Assembly (NCBI GenBank): GCA_029942205.1
Contig: JAOZTL010000257.1
Location: 1 to 5,194, forward strand
Source: Bacteroidales bacterium
GTDB lineage: Bacteria > Bacteroidota > Bacteroidia > Bacteroidales > JAOZTL01
Length of the DNA: 5,194 nt
Reading direction: 5' to 3'
The translations under genes and the position numbers were made by a program. This document shows positions 1 to 5,194 of this stretch, one piece after another (positions within the stretch are counted from its first letter, which is position 1; each line of letters starts with the position of its first letter). Under the pieces are notes generated by a model. It searched no databases and was not told the origin of the DNA. It saw only the letters and a list, made by a program, of their open reading frames with translations.

Positions 1-420
1 ACTCACTAAATCAAACATTCGACCAGGTGTAGCGACCAAAATATCAATTCCTCTAGTCAGTTTTTCTATTTGCGGATCTTGCTCTACACCACCAAAAATA
101 CCTATTGTTTTTACATTGGTATGCCGCTCCAATAATTGAAAAACTTCGTTTATTTGTATTGCTAACTCTCTGGTGGGCACCATTATAATACATTTAATGC
201 CTTCAGTTCGTTTGCTTGCTTTTCGTCGATGCAGCATATCAATCACTGGAATGGCAAAAGCTGCCGTTTTGCCTGTACCCGTTTGTGCTATTGCCAATAC
301 ATCTTCTCCTTTTAGTATCGGTGGTATCGATTTGTATTGAATATCAGTAGGTTTAACAAATCCTAATTCTGAAATATTACGCTTTATTTGTTCCGAAAAA
401 TTATAATTTTCAAATCTCAT
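1..420 (-). CDS. DEAD-box ATP-dependent RNA helicase, N-terminal part (cut by window edge)
   Basis: This is the first 140 residues of a superfamily 2 DEAD-box helicase, which uses ATP to unwind short RNA duplexes in ribosome assembly or mRNA turnover. The frame stays open to the window edge, so the gene is partial by sampling, not broken. Motifs visible in order are the Q motif (F8, G20-F21, P24-T25, Q28), motif I / Walker A AQTGTGKT (45-52), motif Ia PTREL (82-86), the GG motif (110-111) and motif Ib TPGR (131-134). The DEAD box (motif II) and the second RecA-like domain lie beyond position 1. The start is the ATG at 418-420: an in-frame TAA lies five codons upstream and no other ATG intervenes. 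No Shine-Dalgarno is visible, as is usual in Bacteroidota. The N-terminus resembles the RhlE-like clade, but DeaD/CsdA cannot be excluded without the C-terminal region, so no symbol is given. The 129-nt gap from cysS suggests it may have its own promoter or leader. Confidence 0.96.
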   Translation of the reverse strand, partial: MRFENYNFSEQIKRNISELGFVKPTDIQYKSIPPILKGEDVLAIAQTGTGKTAAFAIPVIDMLHRRKASKRTEGIKCIIMVPTRELAIQINEVFQLLERHTNVKTIGIFGGVEQDPQIEKLTRGIDILVATPGRMFDLVS

Positions 421-549
421 AGAATATTTTATCTTTTATCTAAGGTCTTCGACCTATTTGATGTTGCTTACGCAATTCTGTAAATACCGACGATTAGCAC
501 AGTATATAACTATAAATAGCTGATTTAATGAAAAGAAAGTAACCTTTTC
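421..549 (-). promoter_or_regulatory. Probable 5' leader of the helicase gene with two small hairpins
   Basis: This is the gap between the cysS stop and the helicase start. Read on the minus strand it contains two perfect short inverted repeats. TTGC-GTAA-GCAA (464-475) would form a 4-bp stem closed by a GNRA-type GUAA loop. AGGTC-GAA-GACCT (443-455) would form a 5-bp stem with a 3-nt loop. They are 8 nt apart, and the second ends 22 nt before the ATG. No convincing Bacteroidota promoter (TTTG then TAnnTTTG) was found, so a separate transcription start is not demonstrated. Structured leaders are known for some DEAD-box helicase mRNAs, but control by this one is inference, and stems this short can occur by chance. 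Confidence 0.25.
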
Positions 550-551
550 TT
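531..551 (-). terminator. Weak hairpin plus T-run at the cysS stop
   Basis: Read on the minus strand, an A-rich arm beginning in the cysS stop codon (AAGAAAAG) is followed by the loop GTTA and the arm CTTTCTT, leading into a short T stretch. The arms pair over about seven bases with one bulged A. The stem is nearly all A-T and the T-run is only four bases long before a C, so as an intrinsic terminator it would be weak. It could give partial attenuation between cysS and the helicase gene, or be chance in AT-rich DNA. Confidence 0.22.
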
Positions 552-2022
552 AACGTAATTTCCATTCAAAGCCGTCTTTTTTGTCTTTTATTTCAAACCC
601 GATTGCCGACAATTCATTTCTAATTTTATCCGATAACGCAAAATCCTTATTTGCTTTTGCTTCCATACGCATAGTAAGCATTAAATCAACGACTTTGCCT
701 AAAACTTCATCGTCATTTTTTTGCGTATCTTCTTCCACTAAGCCTAAAATATCAAAAATAATCTCCGAATAAAATGTTTTTAATTCTTGTAAATCTGTCG
801 CACTCAAGCTCTCATCGCCTGCGTACACTGAATTTATCATTCGTACACCATCAAATAAATGAGCAAACAAAATAGGTGTATTAAAATCGTCATCGAGTGC
901 AGCAAAGCTTTTTTGTTTAATTTCGCCAACATTTACTGTTGATTTTTGGGCTACTTTGATTTTATCTAAACGAGCAAAACCATGAAATAAGCGTAACATC
1001 CCCTTTTCAGCGGCTTGCAACGCTTCGTTTGAAAAATCAAGAGGCTTCCGATAATGCGATAACAAAATAAAAAAACGAATAACCATCGGACTATAAGCTT
1101 GCTCAAGTAATTTATGATCGCCTAAAAATAACTCATCTAAAGTAATAAAATTGCCAAGTGATTTACCCATCTTCTTGCCATTTATCGTTATCATATTGTT
1201 GTGCATCCAATACTTAACGGACTCCTGACCATTTGCTGCTGTTGATTGTGCTATTTCGCACTCGTGATGTGGAAAGAGCAGATCCATGCCGCCTCCATGA
1301 ATATCAAATTGTTGTCCTAAGTATTTGGTACTCATCACCGAGCATTCGAGATGCCAACCAGGAAACCCATCACTCCATTTCGATGGCCAACGCATGATAT
1401 GCTCTGGCTTTGCTTTTTTCCAAAGTGAAAAATCGAAGCTGTTTTTTTTATCTTTCTGCCCATCAAGTGATCGTGTATTGCTGTATAAATCTTCGATTAT
1501 TCGTCCAGAAAGCTTTCCGTAATTATGCTTTTTATTGTATTTTTCAACATCAAAATAAACAGAACCATCCACTTCATAAGCAAATCCATTCTCCATGATT
1601 TGGTCAATCATTGCTTGCTGCTCAATAATATGCCCCGATGCACTTGGCTCTATACTTGGCGAAATAGTATTTAACTGTTTCATATTATCATGATACCTAT
1701 TCGTATAGTATTGCACAATCTCCATTGGTTCAAGCTGTTCCAATCGTGCTTTTTTAGCTATTTTATCGTCGCCATCGTCGCCGTCATTCACCAAATGCCC
1801 TACATCTGTAATGTTTCGGACATAGCGAACTTTATAGTCTAAATATTGCAAATACCTGAAAACCAAATCAAAACTAATAGCAGGACGAGCATGCCCTAGG
1901 TGAGCATCACCGTACACGGTTGGTCCACAAACGTACATGCCCACGTGTGGTGCATTAATTGGTTCAAAAATTTCTTTTTCTCTTTTTAATGTATTATAAA
2001 TTTGTAATTTATTGCTTTTCAT
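550..2022 (-). CDS. cysS: Cysteinyl-tRNA synthetase
   Basis: This 490-residue class I aminoacyl-tRNA synthetase charges tRNA-Cys with cysteine in the cytoplasm, using ATP. The signature HLGH (41-44) stands for HIGH, and KMGKS (284-288) for KMSKS. The expected zinc ligands are all present: C32 in VCGPTVY, C227 in WHLECS, and H252 and E256 in FPHHECE. They correspond to the Cys28/Cys209/His234/Glu238 set of the E. coli enzyme. The Rossmann domain is followed by the DALR-type helical anticodon region, which ends in the usual short C-terminal segment (FEIKDKKDGFEWK). The protein is somewhat longer than the 461-residue E. coli enzyme. Much of the difference is an Asp/Gly-rich insertion after NITDVGH (about 74-86), a form I know from Bacteroidota. 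The ATG start matches the normal N-terminus, and no clear Shine-Dalgarno is present. An out-of-frame ATG four bases upstream opens a five-codon frame that overlaps the start. cysS lies 23 nt after the MORN gene and is probably co-transcribed with it. All catalytic elements are intact, so it should be functional. Confidence 0.99.
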   Translation of the reverse strand: MKSNKLQIYNTLKREKEIFEPINAPHVGMYVCGPTVYGDAHLGHARPAISFDLVFRYLQYLDYKVRYVRNITDVGHLVNDGDDGDDKIAKKARLEQLEPMEIVQYYTNRYHDNMKQLNTISPSIEPSASGHIIEQQAMIDQIMENGFAYEVDGSVYFDVEKYNKKHNYGKLSGRIIEDLYSNTRSLDGQKDKKNSFDFSLWKKAKPEHIMRWPSKWSDGFPGWHLECSVMSTKYLGQQFDIHGGGMDLLFPHHECEIAQSTAANGQESVKYWMHNNMITINGKKMGKSLGNFITLDELFLGDHKLLEQAYSPMVIRFFILLSHYRKPLDFSNEALQAAEKGMLRLFHGFARLDKIKVAQKSTVNVGEIKQKSFAALDDDFNTPILFAHLFDGVRMINSVYAGDESLSATDLQELKTFYSEIIFDILGLVEEDTQKNDDEVLGKVVDLMLTMRMEAKANKDFALSDKIRNELSAIGFEIKDKKDGFEWKLR

Positions 2023-2035
2023 GCATTTAAGTTTA

Positions 2036-2047
2036 AGGTTTTCACCT
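2036..2047 (-). repeat. Short inverted repeat in the MORN gene-cysS junction
   Basis: On the minus strand the sequence AGGT-GAAA-ACCT spans the MORN gene stop codon (TAG, 2046-2048) and the short gap before cysS. As RNA it would be a 4-bp stem capped by a GAAA (GNRA) tetraloop. No T-run follows, so it is not an intrinsic terminator. It might influence message stability or cysS initiation 14 nt downstream, but the stem is very short and may be meaningless. Confidence 0.2.
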
Positions 2048-2915
2048 ATTTATTTCTTACTGTTTTTGTTATTTTAGTCTTTTCATAAAATACGGTTTTC
2101 AACAATTTTCCACTAGTACCATAATAATATCGCTTGCCTTCAAAAAATCTACCATTCTTGAATTTACCATCCCATTCTATTTTTCCTTCTTTATTTTTTA
2201 GCTGATAGTAGCCATTTCCTGTAAATGCTTCATTTGGTTTATTGCTTACTTCTGTCTCCGTATTTGTATTTTCTGTAGTTGTATTAACTTCATTATTTTC
2301 AATACTTTCCGTATTTTCATACGTCTTTGATTTGACTTCAGAAAAAGCACCATTATCATAATGTTTTTCAGATTTTATTGTACCATTTTCATAATATTCT
2401 TTAACAACTCCGCTCTCTTTTCCTCCATTCCATTCACCAACAATACGTAATTGTCCGCTTGAATAAAAATACTGTTGCTTTCCTGTTCGTTTACCATCAT
2501 TCGCAAATTTCCAAATATAAGCAGGTTTTCCGTTCTCATGATAAAATTTATATTCGCCTACCCATCGATTTCCTTTCCACATGCCTTCTTCTGACAAAAT
2601 TCCTGTTTCATAATAAATTTTAGCATACCCTTTAATCTTATTATTTACATAAGGAAATATTGTCTTAACTTTACCATTAGGATAATAACTTTTCCATATT
2701 CCTTCTTTCTTACTATTTACATAAGACCCTTTTTTGATAATTTTACTTCTATTTATCTTACTGAAAAATATCCACTTCCCTTGTTTTTTATTTGTTGCAT
2801 CAATTCGATTGATCGTATCTCCCTGATAAATCATAAATTTCTGAGCAGGTATGAAGGTATACCAGACAAATATAAACAAAATAAAAACTGTTATTTTTGA
2901 TAAATTATTTTTCAT
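2046..2915 (-). CDS. Secreted MORN-2 (YwqK-like) repeat protein
   Basis: This is a 289-residue exported protein of unknown function. Residues 1-24 look like a signal peptide: Lys7 precedes a hydrophobic core (ITVFILFIFVWYTFIP), with probable cleavage near PAQ (23-25). After this come about six repeats of the MORN-2 type, each a beta-hairpin unit of 22-25 residues with the pattern G-x-W/K-x-Y/F-Y-x-N/S-G-x-[LIV]: near 46-66, 71-93, 96-118, 120-141, 145-167 and 169-190. A low-complexity Asn/Thr/Glu linker (about 192-230) separates these from a last, diverged repeat pair (236-277). Proteins with this repeat are often labelled 'YwqK family antitoxin', but nothing here suggests a toxin-antitoxin pair. 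In Bacteroidota such repeats are common in surface or periplasmic proteins and probably mediate binding. The start chosen is the ATG at 2913-2915, because it places the signal peptide at the N-terminus. A start up to 126 bases further upstream is open in this frame but would bury the signal and lie deep in the preceding gene. The gene overlaps the TPR gene by 11 nt, implying an operon. Confidence 0.88.
   Translation of the reverse strand: MKNNLSKITVFILFIFVWYTFIPAQKFMIYQGDTINRIDATNKKQGKWIFFSKINRSKIIKKGSYVNSKKEGIWKSYYPNGKVKTIFPYVNNKIKGYAKIYYETGILSEEGMWKGNRWVGEYKFYHENGKPAYIWKFANDGKRTGKQQYFYSSGQLRIVGEWNGGKESGVVKEYYENGTIKSEKHYDNGAFSEVKSKTYENTESIENNEVNTTTENTNTETEVSNKPNEAFTGNGYYQLKNKEGKIEWDGKFKNGRFFEGKRYYYGTSGKLLKTVFYEKTKITKTVRNK
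2905..2915 (-). promoter_or_regulatory. Stop/start overlap, likely translational coupling
   Basis: The 11 nt ATGAAAAATAA on the minus strand contain the MORN gene start (ATG, 2913-2915) and the TPR gene stop (TAA, 2905-2907) in different frames. No Shine-Dalgarno precedes the downstream ATG; the upstream bases are A-rich (GATAAAA). Ribosomes ending the TPR protein are therefore well placed to re-initiate on the MORN frame. This supports co-expression of the two proteins. The overlap is seen directly, while coupling is inferred. Confidence 0.6.
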
Positions 2916-5106
2916 TTTTATCTTTTTTATTAGTATTATCGACCAATTTATTTTGATTAGCTTTCGCATCTGACAAACAATATAATTGCTGTGCCAATAA
3001 AGCAGGACGATAGCCGCGCTGTGCTGCTTGTACAAAATCAATACATGCCAAATCTGTTTGCTTTAATTCCAAATAGCTTAATGCCCTATAATAGTATAAA
3101 TCAAGTATTTCGGGAGCAAACACGATGGCTTTGGAAAAATCGGCTATGGCTTGCTCGTGTTTATTCAATTTTCGATACACAATGGCTCTATTTCGATAAG
3201 CAGTAACAAATTCAGGATCAAACTCAATCGCTTTGGTATAATCTACTATCGATTTTTCATATTCTTTCAAATGATCATAAGCTAATCCTCTGTTAGAATA
3301 AATTTTTGGATCATTGGGATCTATTTTCAACGCTAAATTAAAATCAACAATAGCTTGTGCCAAAAAACCAAGTTTTCCTTGTGCTACTCCTCTATTTACA
3401 AGTGATCCAGGATGATTTGGCTCTATATCGAGTGCTGAATTATAATCAACCAATGCCATTTCTATTTGCTTTCTAAACTGAACGCTGTCTGTCAAAAAAT
3501 CGGCTATACTTTCAATAGAAATTCCTCTATTCTGATAAGCATCCACCAACTCGGGCTTAAACCGAATTGCCTGTGTAAAATCGTACTCCGCAGAACGATA
3601 CAACGTACTATCATTCTTTTCACTAGCCCATTCTTTCTTGGCTGTTCCCCGATTATAAAAAGCATGCGCATAATCTGGTTTGTGCATTATGGCAATCGTA
3701 AAATCCTTAATTGCATTTTCATGATCTTTTGCCTTATCTCGAATACTGCCTCTATTGTTCCATGCAACAACGGCTTTTGGCGATTTTTCGACCGTGTCGT
3801 CCCACAATGCTAAACTATTTTCCCAAACTTCGCTACGTTGCATCGTCATAAAAATGAAAAATACGAAATAAAGACCATAAGTTGCTTGCCAAACAATCGT
3901 TTTGTTTGTCTTCTGTTTATTAAATAACTCATAAACAGCGGCTAATAGTATAAAAAAACCAATGGAAGGAATGTATGCATAGCGGTCAGCCATAATAGCA
4001 CTTCCGACAGGAATTAATTGCAATAATAAACCAATATTTATCGTAAAAAAAGCTATTCCGAAACTTATTATTTTTTCTCGCTTCAAATAATAAAAAAAAG
4101 CATAAACAACAGCAAGTGTTGGAAGCATAAATAACCAGTAAAAATCGGGTATTGATCTATTTATAATATCTGGATATGGATAAATAGCAGCTAATTCAAA
4201 TGGTGCTGCCAACTTAATCAAATATTGAGCAAAGGCATAGCCTGCAAATCCGATACGTTTGTAAAATGCATAATCGTTGATACCATGAATCGCATCGCCT
4301 GCTTTTTGTGCCATAATAGCCACTATACCAAAGAATAAGGCAAGTGCAAAGTATGGTATTTTTTCTAAAATAACTTTCTTTGTGAGTAATTTTCGACTCA
4401 ATACAAAATCGACTGCAATAAGCGAAACAGCTAAGGAAACAGCCTGACCTTTAGATAGTAATGATAAAACAAAGAAAAATAATGATAAAATATAATATTT
4501 TGCCTTAAAATCAGATCGATAATATTTTAGATAGCTAAATAATGAGGCTAGATAAAATAACGTATACAATACATCTTTCCTCTCAGAAACCCAAGCCACC
4601 GATTCGACATGAATCGTACTTACACCAAAAAAAGCAGCAACAATAAGTGCTAATCGAAAATTTTGAAATAATAAATAAATCACGAAAAATAACAAACCCG
4701 TATTAGCAATATGCAATAAAACATTACTTAAATGATAGCTCCAAACATGCAAATTTCCGTCTTTATCTTCGCCTGCCAATTGATAATCTAAAGATAAAGA
4801 AAGCATCGTAAGTGGATGATAATTACCCATATAATAGAGGATTTTAGGGTCTTCATCAAAAAAAGTTCGCTGCAAGTTTTCTACTGATATTTCTCGTAAT
4901 AATGGATTTTTTGTAATATATTTATCATCATCCCAGTTCGTTATTTCATTGTCTAAAGCAGGATAAAAAGAAATAAATGTAAATAAAACTACAGCTAATA
5001 GCCAAATCCATGAATTTTTCATGTTTTCTATCGATGTATTTTTATTTAATTCTACTTTTTTTCTTTCTTTTGATGTAGAAACTTTATTTTTTCTTGTTTT
5101 CTTCAC
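2905..5106 (-). CDS. Polytopic membrane protein with C-terminal TPRs, TMTC-like GT-C glycosyltransferase family
   Basis: This 733-residue inner-membrane protein starts with a Lys/Arg-rich cytoplasmic tail (1-30). About 11-12 membrane segments follow between 33 and 421, then a periplasmic TPR domain (about 445-700) and a polar Lys/Asn tail. The membrane part carries the pattern of bacterial relatives of eukaryotic TMTC O-mannosyltransferases (GT-C fold): an acidic WDDDKYIT-x-NP motif in the first outer loop (58-68, candidate catalytic Asp59/Asp60), YHPLT (96-100), a His/Asn helix (125-132), HVESVAWVSERKD (166-178), a YLIKLAAPFELAAIYPYP segment (295-312) like the DUF1736 region, and ADRYAYIPS (373-381). 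Seven TPRs follow, with the recurring NRG, DF/DY and AI motifs. Repeats 2 and 3 have enlarged inter-helix loops. From the family, the role would be lipid-linked sugar transfer to exported proteins, but the donor and acceptor are unknown. No cytosolic O-GlcNAc transferase (GT41) domain is present. The annotated start is GTG (5104-5106), just after an in-frame TAA. ATG at 5020-5022 (Met29) is a credible alternative. The stop overlaps the MORN gene start. Confidence 0.85.
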   Translation of the reverse strand: MKKTRKNKVSTSKERKKVELNKNTSIENMKNSWIWLLAVVLFTFISFYPALDNEITNWDDDKYITKNPLLREISVENLQRTFFDEDPKILYYMGNYHPLTMLSLSLDYQLAGEDKDGNLHVWSYHLSNVLLHIANTGLLFFVIYLLFQNFRLALIVAAFFGVSTIHVESVAWVSERKDVLYTLFYLASLFSYLKYYRSDFKAKYYILSLFFFVLSLLSKGQAVSLAVSLIAVDFVLSRKLLTKKVILEKIPYFALALFFGIVAIMAQKAGDAIHGINDYAFYKRIGFAGYAFAQYLIKLAAPFELAAIYPYPDIINRSIPDFYWLFMLPTLAVVYAFFYYLKREKIISFGIAFFTINIGLLLQLIPVGSAIMADRYAYIPSIGFFILLAAVYELFNKQKTNKTIVWQATYGLYFVFFIFMTMQRSEVWENSLALWDDTVEKSPKAVVAWNNRGSIRDKAKDHENAIKDFTIAIMHKPDYAHAFYNRGTAKKEWASEKNDSTLYRSAEYDFTQAIRFKPELVDAYQNRGISIESIADFLTDSVQFRKQIEMALVDYNSALDIEPNHPGSLVNRGVAQGKLGFLAQAIVDFNLALKIDPNDPKIYSNRGLAYDHLKEYEKSIVDYTKAIEFDPEFVTAYRNRAIVYRKLNKHEQAIADFSKAIVFAPEILDLYYYRALSYLELKQTDLACIDFVQAAQRGYRPALLAQQLYCLSDAKANQNKLVDNTNKKDKNEK

Positions 5107-5115
5107 ATTTTAAAA

Positions 5116-5143
5116 ATTATAAACATTTATCTCATATAGACAA
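5116..5143 (-). promoter_or_regulatory. Possible promoter of the TPR-MORN operon
   Basis: On the minus strand, TTGTCT (5138-5143) is followed after 16 nt by TATAAT (5116-5121), a sigma-70-like arrangement. The same bases also read as a Bacteroidota-type promoter: TTTTG (5141-5145), then after a 21-nt spacer TAATTTTT, one mismatch from TAnnTTTG. Either reading puts transcription start at or very near the GTG at 5104-5106. That would leave almost no leader for this codon and would favour translation from the ATG at 5020-5022. The AT-rich setting makes chance matches likely. Confidence 0.3.
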
Positions 5144-5194
5144 AAGACCTGTTTTTTAGGCAGTTACTGAAATACGACCATTCTACTCTTTATT

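Noticed and set aside
2046..2915. Toxin-antitoxin system (the common 'YwqK family antitoxin' label)
   Set aside because: There is no toxin-like small gene beside it. The neighbour is a large membrane protein, and the protein has a signal peptide, which does not fit a cytoplasmic antitoxin.
2916..3041. Longer N-terminus for the MORN protein, 42 residues upstream of the chosen Met
   Set aside because: It would lie within the TPR gene coding sequence in another frame, and it would place the clear signal peptide internally. The ATG at 2913-2915 gives a standard export signal.
3466..3813. Plus-strand open frame of 115 codons opposite the TPR gene
   Set aside because: It lies entirely antisense to a well-supported coding region, and its translation shows no recognisable domain. 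The same applies to plus-strand frames at 581-772, 1325-1522, 1410-1598 and 2991-3206.
2905..5106. O-GlcNAc transferase (OGT/SPINDLY-like), because of the TPRs
   Set aside because: The GT41 catalytic domain that follows the TPRs in OGT is absent. The catalytic candidate here is the N-terminal multi-helix membrane domain.
5146..5168. Terminator of an upstream gene around the A-run in the minus-strand CCTAAAAAACAGG
   Set aside because: The stem is only three base pairs and no T-run follows on the minus strand.
5164..5194. Possible C-terminal end of another minus-strand gene (about nine codons ending at TAA 5164-5166)
   Set aside because: One frame is open to the window edge, but nine codons are too few to tell coding from chance.

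Overview
The window looks like a piece of an AT-rich Bacteroidota (Bacteroidetes) chromosome. The evidence is the general AT richness, the near absence of Shine-Dalgarno sequences before the starts, a cysteinyl-tRNA synthetase with the long Asp/Gly-rich insertion and KMGKS loop I associate with this phylum, and a secreted MORN-2 (YwqK-like) repeat protein. The order or genus cannot be fixed from this sequence. All four genes lie on the minus strand, so transcription runs from high to low coordinates.

In the direction of transcription: (i) 5107-5194 is a short upstream region with a possible promoter. (ii) 2905-5106 encodes a 733-residue polytopic membrane protein with about seven C-terminal TPRs. 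It resembles a bacterial TMTC-like GT-C glycosyltransferase. (iii) 2046-2915 encodes a 289-residue secreted MORN-2 repeat protein, whose start overlaps the end of the TPR gene by 11 nt. (iv) 550-2022 encodes CysRS (cysS), 23 nt further on. (v) After a 129-nt gap with small hairpins, 1-420 encodes the first 140 residues of a DEAD-box RNA helicase whose remainder lies outside the window.

cysS and the helicase are housekeeping RNA and translation genes. The distinctive part is the overlapping TPR/GT-C and MORN pair. One protein should sit in the inner membrane with its TPRs in the periplasm, and the other is exported, so both meet the same compartment. A membrane glycosyltransferase acting on, or together with, an exported repeat protein is plausible, but it is inferred and not shown by the sequence. 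No tRNA, rRNA, CRISPR array, insertion sequence or phage gene was seen. There is no gene-free stretch longer than 300 bases.
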